64,000 bases of DNA from Methyloceanibacter methanicus (GCF_001723285.1 NZ_LPWG01000011.1:314501-378500); one strand, 5' to 3'; numbered from the stretch's first letter, positions 28,383 to 36,965 are shown. Notes: generated by a model not told the origin, from the letters alone. Program-made: numbers and translations.

Positions 28383-28404
28383 GTAGCTACCACATAGCTA
28401 CCAC
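28383..28404. repeat. paired TAGCTACC motif, probable integrase arm site (element B, right end)
   Basis: This third copy of the 22-bp unit sits between the integrase start and the right core site. It may also act as an operator for the integrase promoter, since it lies about 35 bp upstream of the chosen start. Confidence 0.55.
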
Positions 28405-28510
28405 TTTCGCTGGAAAACGCCGCAACGTCCGATATCGTTATCAAACCTTCCCTTTGTTTTTCCTATGAAATACAATGGCGCGGTATCGCCCGGTAACATC
28501 GAACCACAAA

Positions 28511-28556
28511 TTCCTAATCTGAGGGTCGCAGGTTCGAATCCTGCCGGGGTCACCAA
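28511..28556 (+). repeat. attachment-site core: 3' half of tRNA-Arg(CCT), right border of element B
   Basis: It is identical over 46 bases to 7935-7980 and in the same orientation, 20,576 bp away. The 5' half of the tRNA is again absent. Host-type genes resume to the right. Confidence 0.85.
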
Positions 28557-28884
28557 ATTTGCCGACATGTTGGCGCCCCAACGGGCAGGCGCACTCCGCT
28601 CCTCGATCTCTTTTCAGCGACCACAGCGCTGCCACGCGAAACGTTTGCGTCGGCTGCCGGACCCGCCGCATTCGATGACTACTTGGAGCACATCGGCGGA
28701 CACCTGCAAATGCGCCCGCCCCCGGGGCCGCCTTTGACCCGGAACGGAGGCTGGCCGGGACTCGAAGCCATCTGAATCACTGGATCGGCCGGTTAGGCTC
28801 GGAAAACGGGGCTGGACTCCGCTATATCCGATGAGATATAGCGTTTGCAACGATCCTCGGAACTGTCGGAGTAGCGCGACCGCG
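28557..28884. other. non-coding stretch before the ModE-like gene
   Basis: Apart from the Mo-box-like palindrome at 28820-28843, I see no gene or repeat here. Confidence 0.45.
28820..28843. promoter_or_regulatory. Mo-box-like palindrome
   Basis: CGCTATAT, eight bases, then ATATAGCG form a perfect dyad 42 bp upstream of the ModE-like start. ModE and MopA/B proteins bind CGnTATAT-type inverted repeats in response to molybdate. Location directly before the regulator suggests autoregulation. Confidence 0.6.
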
Positions 28885-29304
28885 ATGACTCGGAAACCAG
28901 CGAAGAAGAAGAGCGCGGCAACGACCGGCCGGCCATTGTCCGGTCGGGACAAGGCGTCGCCTCGTCCTTTTCCCCGGCTCCGCATCATGGTGCGCCCGGG
29001 CCTCGTGCTGGGACCGGGAAAAGTGGAGTTGCTCGAGACGATCGATCGGGTCGGCTCCATCTCCGCCGCAGGGCGCGAACTCGGCATGTCGTACCGGCGC
29101 GCATGGCTTCTCGTCAGCGCTCTCAACGAGATGTTTGGCAAGACACTCGTGACCACGTCGCCCGGCGGCACAGGCGGAGGCGGCGCGCAGGTCACCGACT
29201 TCGGCCGCGCAGTTGTCGACGCTTACCGGCGCGCCGACGCGCGTTCCAATCAAGCGATCCACGAAGAGTTCGCCCGGATTGGGCACGGCCTGCACGAGGG
29301 CTAG
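28885..29304 (+). CDS. ModE-like winged-helix regulator (DNA-binding domain only)
   Basis: From the ATG at 28885 the protein has 139 residues: a basic N-terminal tail and a LysR-like winged helix of the ModE type (GKVELLETIDRVGSISAAGR, then YRRAWLLVSALNEMFGKTLV). The C-terminal molybdate-binding (TOBE/Mop) domains of full ModE are absent, so it may sense metal through a partner or not at all. It sits between the element B border and a porin gene. FhcA and FhcB, relatives of Mo/W enzymes, lie nearby, but a regulatory link is only an inference. Confidence 0.8.
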   Translation: MTRKPAKKKSAATTGRPLSGRDKASPRPFPRLRIMVRPGLVLGPGKVELLETIDRVGSISAAGRELGMSYRRAWLLVSALNEMFGKTLVTTSPGGTGGGGAQVTDFGRAVVDAYRRADARSNQAIHEEFARIGHGLHEG

Positions 29305-29353
29305 GGAGACCCATGGAGATCTAACACAACGAAACCGAACTCAAGCATTTAGT

Positions 29354-29372
29354 AAAAAGCGGGGGCTTTTTT
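29354..29372 (+). terminator. terminator-like hairpin just before the porin start
   Basis: AAAAAGC and GCTTTTTT form a stem around a four-base G loop and end two bases before the porin ATG at 29375. It could end the ModE-like transcript or occlude the porin ribosome-binding region. Confidence 0.5.
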
Positions 29373-29374
29373 CG

Positions 29375-30775
29375 ATGATCCAGAGGCTGCGCAAGAGCGG
29401 GCCCAGCCTGCTCGCAAGCATCGCTGTGCTTGCTACCTCAATCGTGAACGTTTCAATCGCCGAGGCGGCCGACGTCGACCAGCTGGAGGCGCAGATGCGG
29501 GTCATGGAGGTTCAGCTGCAAGAGCTGAAACGCCAGGTCGACGACGCCAAGGCCCAAGCTGCGGCGGCGACTGCGTCTAACCACGGCGCGCGCGGCGAGC
29601 CCCTTGACCTGAAGGTCAAATGGAAAGGCACACCGGCGCTTTCCAGCAAAGACGGCAAGTTCAAGTTCAAGGTCCGTGGACGGATCAATGTCGACTACAA
29701 CGGCATCGATCAGGATGAGCAGATCACCGGCGACCCCGACGTCAGCGCGGTCGAGCTGCGCCGCGCGCGGCTCGGCGTGGAGGGTGTCCTGTTCTACGAC
29801 TGGATATACAAGTTCGAGGTCGATTTCGCCGGCGACAAGACGGCCATAAAGGACGCCTACCTCGAATACACCGGACTGCCCGTGGATCTCAGGGCCGGAC
29901 ACTTCAAGCAGTACAACTCGCTCGAAGCTCTCATGAGCGCCAACTACATCACCTTCATGGAGAAGGCCTCCTTCATCGAAGCCTTCGGCATCGACCGTCT
30001 GATCGGCGGCGGCGTGTCCTACGACGAGAACAAGCACTGGACGGCCGAAGCAGGCATTTTCGGCACGGCGTCGGAAGCAGACCAGGCAGCGTATTTCGAC
30101 GACGGCACGACCTTCACGGCCCGGGTCACCGCGGCGCCTGTCAATCAGGACCGCCGTGTCGTGCATCTGGGTGGTAGCGTCCGGCACCGCGACGCCTCGG
30201 GCCAGTCGCGCGACGGCAGCGACGACCCCTTGTTCCGCTATCGCGCCCGCGGAGCGGACCTGCATCTTGCCGATCGCTTCGTATACACGCCGCAATTCGG
30301 CGAGTCCGACACGCTATGGGCTTTGGAAGGCGCGGTCGTCCTCGGATCGTTCTCCGTTCAGGGCGAGTACGCCCAGGACACCGTCGAGGCCCCGACCGCG
30401 CTTGGAAGCGCCGACCCCACCTATAACGGCTGGTATGTCGATGCGAGCTGGTTCCTCACGGGGGAATCAAGGCCCTACGCGAACGGCCAGTTCAGGCGCG
30501 TGAAGGTGAAGAACCCCGTCTATGACGGCAGCGGTGGCTGGGGTGCGTGGCAGATTGCCGGGCGCTACGACGCGATCGATCTCTCCGATCAATCGGCCCT
30601 CATCCCCGGCTGTACCGGCTGCGGCGAGCAGGCGACCTGGCTAATCGGTCTCAACTGGTACCTCAACGATTACGCGCGGCTGATGCTGAACGTGAACCAA
30701 TCGGAGATCAAAGGCGGGGTCAACGACGGTGCTGAGATCGCCGGCATCGGCATGCGCGCTCAGGTCGATTGGTAG
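29375..30775 (+). CDS. phosphate-selective porin O/P family outer-membrane protein
   Basis: The 466-residue protein has a signal peptide (SGPSLLASIAVLATSIVNVS, then IAEAA). A coiled coil follows (DQLEAQMRVMEVQLQELKRQ). Next is a 16-strand-type beta-barrel with FKFKVRGRINVDYN, YKFEVDFAGDKTAIKDAYLE and a C-terminal aromatic residue in MRAQVDW, as needed for outer-membrane assembly. OprO/OprP relatives take up phosphate or polyphosphate; substrate here is not certain. The start follows a terminator-like hairpin. A fragment related to the middle of this gene occurs at about 53.1 kb. Confidence 0.85.
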   Translation: MIQRLRKSGPSLLASIAVLATSIVNVSIAEAADVDQLEAQMRVMEVQLQELKRQVDDAKAQAAAATASNHGARGEPLDLKVKWKGTPALSSKDGKFKFKVRGRINVDYNGIDQDEQITGDPDVSAVELRRARLGVEGVLFYDWIYKFEVDFAGDKTAIKDAYLEYTGLPVDLRAGHFKQYNSLEALMSANYITFMEKASFIEAFGIDRLIGGGVSYDENKHWTAEAGIFGTASEADQAAYFDDGTTFTARVTAAPVNQDRRVVHLGGSVRHRDASGQSRDGSDDPLFRYRARGADLHLADRFVYTPQFGESDTLWALEGAVVLGSFSVQGEYAQDTVEAPTALGSADPTYNGWYVDASWFLTGESRPYANGQFRRVKVKNPVYDGSGGWGAWQIAGRYDAIDLSDQSALIPGCTGCGEQATWLIGLNWYLNDYARLMLNVNQSEIKGGVNDGAEIAGIGMRAQVDW

Positions 30776-30801
30776 GCGTCTCGGCAGAACCGAACGCCGG
30801 A

Positions 30802-30856
30802 GGCGAAAGGCCGCGCCCGATTCGCTGAGCGCCGCACGGGCGCGGCCACTTTCGCC
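30802..30856. terminator. long hairpin downstream of the porin gene
   Basis: GGCGAAAGGCCGCGCCCG pairs with CGGGCGCGGCC-AC-TTTCGCC around a 17-base loop, broken only by a two-base bulge. It begins 27 bp after the porin stop and may terminate both converging transcripts, although no T-run follows. Confidence 0.6.
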
Positions 30857-30963
30857 ACAGGCACAACGCCGGCGTCGTGAGGCGCAACGTCCACATCCGT
30901 ATGGAGTCCAAAATCCGTATCGAGTCGAAGACGGAACTCAGACTTGCCGGTGTCCCGATCCGA

Positions 30964-30993
30964 GCGTCGCAGGTTCGAATCCTGCAGGGTCAC
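30964..30993 (+). repeat. tRNA T-arm fragment
   Basis: GCGTCGCAGGTTCGAATCCT followed by GCAGGGTCAC corresponds to the T-arm and 3' acceptor strand of an arginine-type tRNA. No matching 5' part exists nearby, so it is a remnant, probably an old integration scar. Confidence 0.6.
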
Positions 30994-31137
30994 TCGCTAC
31001 TTCAGCGCGTTAGCAATCGGCCTGTTCGCCGCCGCGACGCGCCCTAGCGGCCGTATAACGACCACCCGACACCGCCCCGCCACTCACGGCCAAGTTTGCG
31101 GAGTCTTCAATCGTCTCGATGCGGGCCGGGACCTCGT

Positions 31138-32802
31138 TCAGGAGACGCGAGGCCCGGTCGGCTGAACGATGACGGAGCCTTTGTCGCCGGTGACAATCTC
31201 TTCGTCGGAGACCTTGAAATTGTCCATCCGCATCGTGTGGAACCGGTCGAAATAATCCTTCAGGGATTTTTCGATCCCCTTATCGTAATCGGGCCGGGCA
31301 ACATGGGTGCCGCCCTGCACGACCTTCACGACCTTGCCGTTGCGCACGATGAGTTCACCGCCCTTGAACACCATCTCGGGGGTCTGGAACATTGCTTCCC
31401 TGTCCGGATTGTCCGTATAGACCGTAATGTCGCCGGCCGCACCAACCCCCAAGTGCCCCCGGTCCTTCAGACCAAGGCTTCGCGCCGGCCCCGCCCGCGT
31501 CAAGATGGCGATATCGTCCAGCGTATATTCGCGCGTGAGCGTGGGAAGGATGCTTTGCTTCTGCGCGTCGCCATTGATGGTCTGGAACATGTCGTCCCGG
31601 AAGCTCTTGTCCATCAGCAGCCGAATGAGATGCGGGTAGGTGTAGAACGGCGCACCGTTCGGGTGATCCGTGGTCAGGAACAGGCGCCACGGATCGTCGA
31701 ACATCAGGAACGTCTCGAGCCCGATGACCCACTGCAACGCGTTGACGAAGCTCTTGTCCCGGTAGCGCATCGGCACAACGCCGCAGCCGGCGTCGCACTC
31801 GATATCCATCACCACCGGCTTCTTCGGATTGGCGCTCTTCGAGATCGCATATTGGCGCATGCTGTCGCCCGAGGCCGTGCAGGTCTGGCCGAACAGCACC
31901 TGGCCCACATCAATGGAGACATTCGGCGTCTTGTTCAAAAGTTCGGTGATCTGCGGCGCGGCCGAGGAAAACTTGCGGTCGCCCTCGGTGCCGTAGGAAT
32001 GGAACTGGATGTGCGTGAGATGGATGGGCAGCCCTTCCGACGCACGGATCGTATCAAGCGTCGTCTGCATGTTGCCAGGCACGCCGAGATTGCAACCATG
32101 AATGTGCAGCGGGTGCGTAACGCCGAGTTCCTTCAGTGCGCGGGCGAGATTGACGATGATCTGCCGCGGCGTGACCCCGTAATAGGCATGCTCCTCGTCG
32201 AGATCGAGCTTGCGTTGATTGAACTTGAAGGCGCTGATCCCACCCGGATTGACGACCTTGACGGCGATGGCCTGCGAGGCGTGCATGGTCCAGGCGACAT
32301 AGTCCTTGATCGCCTCGAAGTCCTTCTTTTCCGAAAGCTGGCGCAGGAAATAGTCGTCCGAGCCGAGCATGGCGAAAGCGCCTTTGTCGACCATAGGCGT
32401 ATCGCCCATCTCCATATGCGCTTGCCGCGCATTGGCCGGCAGCATGGCCGGCTCGAAACAGGCCGTATAGCCCATCTCGGCATAGCGGTAGCCGGTGAGA
32501 TGCGTCGATGGCACGGCATGACCGCAGCCGGCGCGGGTGATGTCCGTGCGCGCGACCGGGTCGCCCATATGATCTTCGGGCAGGAGCATGCGGGCGATGG
32601 TCATCTTGCCGCCGCCAATATGCGTATGCGGATCGATGGCGCCGGCCATGACGACTTTGCCGCTGACATCGTGGGTCTGGTCGGGTTTCGCGTCGGGCCG
32701 CGGCGCAACGATCCTGCCGTTCTCCACATAGATGTCGCGGACCACGCCGGATACGCCGTTCTCGGGATCGTAGACCTTGCCGCCCGTCAACTTGATTAGC
32801 AT
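31138..32802 (-). CDS. fhcA: formyltransferase/hydrolase complex subunit A (formylmethanofuran dehydrogenase A-like)
   Basis: Starting at the ATG at 32802, the 554-residue protein is an amidohydrolase-fold enzyme. The metal motif DPHTHIGGGKM lies near residue 58, and further His/Asp ligands follow (HPLHIHGCNLGVPG, FLTTDHPNGAP). In methylotrophs this subunit hydrolyses the formyl group passed on from formyl-tetrahydromethanopterin, releasing formate in the H4MPT pathway. It follows fhcB after a 16-bp gap. The usual fhcD and fhcC genes do not follow. The sequence appears complete. Confidence 0.92.
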   Translation of the reverse strand: MLIKLTGGKVYDPENGVSGVVRDIYVENGRIVAPRPDAKPDQTHDVSGKVVMAGAIDPHTHIGGGKMTIARMLLPEDHMGDPVARTDITRAGCGHAVPSTHLTGYRYAEMGYTACFEPAMLPANARQAHMEMGDTPMVDKGAFAMLGSDDYFLRQLSEKKDFEAIKDYVAWTMHASQAIAVKVVNPGGISAFKFNQRKLDLDEEHAYYGVTPRQIIVNLARALKELGVTHPLHIHGCNLGVPGNMQTTLDTIRASEGLPIHLTHIQFHSYGTEGDRKFSSAAPQITELLNKTPNVSIDVGQVLFGQTCTASGDSMRQYAISKSANPKKPVVMDIECDAGCGVVPMRYRDKSFVNALQWVIGLETFLMFDDPWRLFLTTDHPNGAPFYTYPHLIRLLMDKSFRDDMFQTINGDAQKQSILPTLTREYTLDDIAILTRAGPARSLGLKDRGHLGVGAAGDITVYTDNPDREAMFQTPEMVFKGGELIVRNGKVVKVVQGGTHVARPDYDKGIEKSLKDYFDRFHTMRMDNFKVSDEEIVTGDKGSVIVQPTGPRVS

Positions 32803-32818
32803 TGAGAAAATCCCTGAC

Positions 32819-34084
32819 CTAAAGCGCGGCTTCGATTGCCGAGACCACGTCGGCCACTGAGGGAAGCGCCGCACGGCCCAAATTCTTCAGCGGCAACGAT
32901 ACGACGCTGTCCACGCGGATGAGCCGGCCCGCATGATCGACCCCTGGCGTTCCGACGGGGACGAAGACCTGGGTCCCCTTCGGCGGCTTGAGACCCGGGG
33001 TCCCGAGAACAATCGTCGGCAAGTCGGTCCTCGGAGGCACGAAGTCCGGCGAATAGGATGCAACCCAGACAAGGAGATCGCCCTCACCCGCCTTGAGCAT
33101 GCGCGCGATATCGTTGCGGGCCGGATCGAACTCCGCGGCGCCGGAGGCGTAGCTGACCCGCAAGGGATAGCCGCTTTGCCAGGTCGCGACGGAGGCCGCA
33201 GTCGTCGCGCCTTCCGCGCCGCCAAGCGTCAAGCCGGCGAACCGGGTGGTTGGATTGAGATCCTTGACCAGCCCGGCCAGCTGATCGACGGTGAGCTCCG
33301 CATGCGGGAAATCGAAGGCGGCCGGCGCCCAGACCACGACGCCGTACTGCGCCGCACGGCAGAGCTCGGCCACCGTATCGATTTCGGCAAGCGTCACCCC
33401 GCCAAACTTCACCTTGTCCAGTGAGAAGCCGCGCAGGCGAGCGCGGAGCACGCCGACGACTTCGCCCACTTCGGTGGGCTTGCAGGCGAGAGACACGACC
33501 TTCCCGACACGGGCTGCCTTCGCCGCCTTCTCGAGCCCCTCCCCGATCACCACCACCGTGCGATCCTTCGGGGTCACGCCGAACATCGATTCGGCCGGCG
33601 CCACGATGCGCTCGAAAAAACGTGGATGCAGGGCCTGGACGTCGGTCCCCGCGATGATGACGAGATCGGCGCGATTTCGCACCTCGGTGAGCGTGGACAT
33701 TGTCCAGCCAACCGATTGAAGCACCTTGAAATTGCGGTACTGCGCCCCACTCGCCGCATGGTCGACGACACCACCGGTGCGCTCCGCAAGAGCCATGACC
33801 GCCCGCATGCCTTCTACATCCGTGGCGAGGCCACCGTAGAGTGGCTGGCTGGCACTCCCGATCAGCCGCGCCGCTTCCGCCACGGCTTCGGCGAACGGCA
33901 CATCTTTGCCCGCGATCATCGGACTCGATGGCGGCAGCTTTCGCTCGAACGCGGACGCCGCGCGGCCGCAGCCGCTCCTTCGCACCTTGAGGCCATCGGC
34001 GGCACGCTCGACTTCGAGGTCGTCGCAGATCATGCCGCAGAATGGGCAAGCGACGTCATGGAACAACACCGGCGGAGAAGACAT
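32819..34084 (-). CDS. fhcB: formyltransferase/hydrolase complex subunit B (formylmethanofuran dehydrogenase B-like)
   Basis: The ATG at 34084 gives 421 residues starting MSSPPVLFHDVACPFCGMIC. The N-terminal cysteine set (CPFCGMICDDL, then SGCGRA) matches the iron-sulfur segment of archaeal FwdB/FmdB. Known methylotroph FhcB proteins lack the redox chemistry of the archaeal subunit and serve in the Fhc complex. The remaining sequence is the molybdopterin-fold scaffold (GGLATDVEGMRAVMALAERT). It is the first gene of a two-gene unit with fhcA and diverges from the hydrogenase regulator gene. Confidence 0.9.
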   Translation of the reverse strand: MSSPPVLFHDVACPFCGMICDDLEVERAADGLKVRRSGCGRAASAFERKLPPSSPMIAGKDVPFAEAVAEAARLIGSASQPLYGGLATDVEGMRAVMALAERTGGVVDHAASGAQYRNFKVLQSVGWTMSTLTEVRNRADLVIIAGTDVQALHPRFFERIVAPAESMFGVTPKDRTVVVIGEGLEKAAKAARVGKVVSLACKPTEVGEVVGVLRARLRGFSLDKVKFGGVTLAEIDTVAELCRAAQYGVVVWAPAAFDFPHAELTVDQLAGLVKDLNPTTRFAGLTLGGAEGATTAASVATWQSGYPLRVSYASGAAEFDPARNDIARMLKAGEGDLLVWVASYSPDFVPPRTDLPTIVLGTPGLKPPKGTQVFVPVGTPGVDHAGRLIRVDSVVSLPLKNLGRAALPSVADVVSAIEAAL

Positions 34085-34481
34085 GATGTGGGAGTTCCCG
34101 AGAAATGCGAGATCGAGTATTGCACGCGAGGGAGTCCGGAAACAACTCTCGCGTCGACGCGTCATGACCCGGGTCAGAAACGGGGACGGCGCGCCGACTC
34201 GCGCGGCACTGCCCCCGGCCGGTGGCATGGCGGTCCCCCGTGGCGGCACACGGCTGGTTCGAGCTTCAAACTGGTCGCGCTCTGACGGCACATGACGGGG
34301 GCCGTTGACGACCCAAGGCGAACGTCCACGCCAAAGGAGTTAGTGCCCGCATCAGATCCAAGAACCAATGTCGAGCATCGCCTCGAGGCTGCAGTTGCTC
34401 CACAACGGAGCGGCTGGCGAGGAATTTGATTGGCCGCGCACCAACTGCTAAGAAGGTATTCTAACTGATAAGCTGATTGGT
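34085..34481. other. divergent promoter region between fhcB and the hydrogenase regulator
   Basis: No separate gene is supported; the fhcB frame stays open upstream to 34291 but lacks family similarity there. Promoters for both directions must lie here. I see no perfect sigma-54 site. Confidence 0.45.
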
Positions 34482-35921
34482 ATGGAACAGCTCGGAACAG
34501 TGCTCATGGTCTCGAAGGCACCAGCCGCGTGGCCCGACGCGCTGGACCTGCTTTCGAGCCAATACTACCGGGTCTTGACGGCGCGTTCCGCCGACGAGGC
34601 CAAGGCTACCCTGTCCGACGCCCATGTCGACCTGGTAATGGTGGACGACGGTGGCGACGGCGAGGGGCTCAGCCTTCTGTCGGACCTTCGTATTTCGCAC
34701 CCAGACGTCGTCCGCATCCTCGTCGTCGATCCCCAATACAGCCTCGCTCAAAAGGCTCTGTCGGCCGCATCCATCTACCAGTTCTTGCGCAAGCCGTTGG
34801 ATGCAGTTCAGGTTGGGCTCGTGGTCAAGCGCGCGCTCGAGACGCGCGAACTGGCGCGCCGGCATCGGCTATTGTCGCGGGAGTTCAAGTTCTCCGGAGA
34901 CAGCCTCGGCGTTGACGGGCGCCCGGGCGTACCGGTCCATCCGGAGAGCCACCGCTTCGAGAAGCTCATCTATGTCAGCGAGAAGATGGCGCAGCTCTGC
35001 GATCTCGCCCGCAAGGCCGCGAAGACGGAGATGCCGATCCTCATCCAAGGCGAGACCGGCACCGGCAAGGAACTCCTCGCCCGCGGCATCCACTACAATT
35101 CGAACCGCCATACCAGCCCTCTCATGATCCAGAATTGCGGCGGCATGCCTGACGAGCTGCTGCAGTCGGAGCTGTTCGGCCACAAACGCGGTGCGTTTAC
35201 CGGCGCGATCTCAGACCGGCTCGGCCTGTTCCGGGCGGCCGACAACGGCACGGTTTTTCTCGATGAGATTTCCGAGGTGTCACCGTCGTTCCAGGTGAGC
35301 CTGCTGCGCTTCCTGCAAGAGGGCGAGGTCAAGCCGGTCGGTTCGGACAAGACGGAAACCTGCAATGTGCGGGTCATTGTCGCCTCGAACCGGTCGCTGA
35401 AGGCGATGGCGGAGGCGGGCAAGTTCCGCAAGGACCTGTATTTCCGCTTGCGCGGCTCGGAGCTCGAAGTGCCTCCTTTACGCGACCGGCCGGACGACAT
35501 TCCGGCGCTCGCCGAGTTCTTCGCCGCCAAACACAGCAATGCCATCGGCCGGAAAGTGCTCGGGATCTCTGCCGGCGTCTGGGAGAAGCTCGTCCATTTC
35601 GATTGGCCCGGCAATGTGCGCGAGCTGGAGAACGAGATCAGGCGCATGGTCGCACTGGCGAAGGACGGTGAATATCTCACGACAGACACGCTCTCGCCTG
35701 CCATACTGGCGGCAGCGCCGCGCGCGCCTCGTGTCGTCAAGGGCTTCATGCCGGAAGGGGCGACCTTGAAGGAGAAGGTCGAGAGCCTGGAGAAGCAGCT
35801 CGTCGGCGAGGTGCTGTCGCGGCACCGGTGGAATCAGAGCCGGGCGGCCAACGAGCTTGGTCTCTCGCGTGTTGGTCTGGCAAACAAGATCAAGCGCTAC
35901 GGGCTCGCCGAAACGAGCTGA
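34482..35921 (+). CDS. sigma-54-dependent NtrC-family activator, HupR/HoxA-like
   Basis: The 479-residue protein has a receiver-like domain (1-120), an AAA+ domain and a C-terminal Fis-type helix-turn-helix (NQSRAANELGLSRVGLANKI). The AAA+ part has Walker A GETGTGKE, the sigma-54 contact loop GAFTGA and Walker B FLDEISEV. The receiver has an Asp near 55 and a Lys in FLRKPLD, but the usual acidic pair at the start is replaced by MVSKAP. It may therefore work without phosphorylation, as shown for some HoxA/HupR proteins. It is expected to activate the sigma-54 promoter before hhyS. Confidence 0.88.
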   Translation: MEQLGTVLMVSKAPAAWPDALDLLSSQYYRVLTARSADEAKATLSDAHVDLVMVDDGGDGEGLSLLSDLRISHPDVVRILVVDPQYSLAQKALSAASIYQFLRKPLDAVQVGLVVKRALETRELARRHRLLSREFKFSGDSLGVDGRPGVPVHPESHRFEKLIYVSEKMAQLCDLARKAAKTEMPILIQGETGTGKELLARGIHYNSNRHTSPLMIQNCGGMPDELLQSELFGHKRGAFTGAISDRLGLFRAADNGTVFLDEISEVSPSFQVSLLRFLQEGEVKPVGSDKTETCNVRVIVASNRSLKAMAEAGKFRKDLYFRLRGSELEVPPLRDRPDDIPALAEFFAAKHSNAIGRKVLGISAGVWEKLVHFDWPGNVRELENEIRRMVALAKDGEYLTTDTLSPAILAAAPRAPRVVKGFMPEGATLKEKVESLEKQLVGEVLSRHRWNQSRAANELGLSRVGLANKIKRYGLAETS

Positions 35922-35925
35922 CCCT

Positions 35926-36165
35926 ATGTCGGATCCAAAGGACGACCGCAAACCCGATGCCGGCGTGCTTCGTTTTCCGCAATCGCGCGTACGGATGTCC
36001 GGCAGCGGAGAGCCTCTCAAGATTATCGGGACAAGCCAGCTCGCAGGTGTGCTCGGCGCGCCATCCGAGCAGACATCGGGCCATTGGTGCAGCCATTGCC
36101 GGGGCATCTGGTATGGCTACCTTCTTGAGGTGACCTGTCCCGTGTGCGGCAACCGCCACGGCTAA
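35926..36165 (+). CDS. small zinc-ribbon protein of the hydrogenase cluster
   Basis: The ATG at 35926 is four bases after the regulator stop. The 79-residue product ends in a compact zinc ribbon: HWCSHCRGIWYGYLLEVTCP followed by VCGNRHG, two CxxC pairs 15 residues apart. The N-terminal part is charged and probably disordered. The tight spacing says it is co-transcribed with the activator. A role in regulation or metal handling is possible but not established. Confidence 0.65.
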   Translation: MSDPKDDRKPDAGVLRFPQSRVRMSGSGEPLKIIGTSQLAGVLGAPSEQTSGHWCSHCRGIWYGYLLEVTCPVCGNRHG

Positions 36166-36318
36166 AACGGTCGCGCCGATCCTGGGTCTTGCATAGACTA
36201 TCTGCACTGCGGCGCGACCAAAGGCATGCGCCAAGGGGTGGCGGCATGGGATGCCGGCATGGGGCGTCGGCATGCTGTGCCGGCAACAGGGCTTTCCAAT
36301 CGAAGATTAAGGGAACAC

Positions 36319-36852
36319 ATGCAACGGGTTACGATCACGCTTGACGACGACCTCATGGCCGAGCTCGACACGTTCATCGCCGCGCGCGGCTATCAAAATC
36401 GTTCCGAAGCGATCCGCGACTTGGCACGCGCCGGCATTCGGGAAGCGGCGGAGGATCTCGATCCGAAACGTGACTGCGTGGCGGCCTTGGTCTACACGTA
36501 CGACCACGAGGCGCGGCAGTTGTCCAAGCGGCTAACCAAGGCGTTCCACGATCATCACGAATTGTCTCAGGCGTCTCTCCACGTTCACCTCGATCATGAC
36601 ACGTGTCTCGAGGTGACGGTCCTGCGCGGCAAGTCCGGCGACGTCCAACGGTTCGGGGAACGCGTGATCGCCGAACGCGGCGTGCGCCACGGCAAGCTCG
36701 TCCCCATGCCGATCGAGATCGCGGGAATGCCGCGCCGGGTTTCCAGCAAGGCGCACAGCCATTCTCACGCGCACGGGGCGAAGGCGCATACGCATGCGAC
36801 CAAGTCCCCGCGTCGCGCCAAGCGCGTGCGCACCACGAAGCGCAGCGCGTAA
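36319..36852 (+). CDS. nikR: nickel-responsive regulator NikR with a His-rich tail
   Basis: The 177-residue protein starts with the ribbon-helix-helix domain (MQRVTITLDDDLMAELDTFI, then RSEAIRDLARAG). It then has the ACT-like nickel domain with the ligand set in HHELSQASLHVHLDHDTCLE. Canonical NikR stops near residue 140. Here about 35 extra residues add repeated HSHSHAHG/AHTHAT and a Lys/Arg tail. Nickel binding in the ACT domain drives operator binding and represses uptake genes. HupE, the neighbouring nickel permease, is the obvious target. The extension may buffer nickel or tighten DNA contact. Confidence 0.9.
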   Translation: MQRVTITLDDDLMAELDTFIAARGYQNRSEAIRDLARAGIREAAEDLDPKRDCVAALVYTYDHEARQLSKRLTKAFHDHHELSQASLHVHLDHDTCLEVTVLRGKSGDVQRFGERVIAERGVRHGKLVPMPIEIAGMPRRVSSKAHSHSHAHGAKAHTHATKSPRRAKRVRTTKRSA

Positions 36853-36965
36853 CGTCGCGCTCACCAGGCGCGCGCCGCGCAAGACTTGTCCTTGCGATTT
36901 TTCGTCCGCTTACGGAGCATCTGCGCGCGCTGAGCCTTGCGCACGTGTGATGAGTTGACGTGAAG

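Larger units (their letters stand above)
30776..31137. other. non-coding stretch between porin and fhcA
   Basis: It holds a strong hairpin (30802-30856) and an isolated tRNA T-arm fragment (30964-30993). No gene is supported. FhcD and FhcC genes, which often follow fhcA, are absent. Confidence 0.55.

Noticed and set aside
28348-28444. Longer N-terminus of the integrase
   Set aside because: The extension translates the TAGCTACC arm repeats, and family similarity begins after the ATG at 28348.
31096-32799. Long plus-strand open frame opposite fhcA
   Set aside because: It mirrors fhcA exactly, has Arg/His-heavy composition and no family motif, whereas the minus strand encodes a recognisable amidohydrolase.
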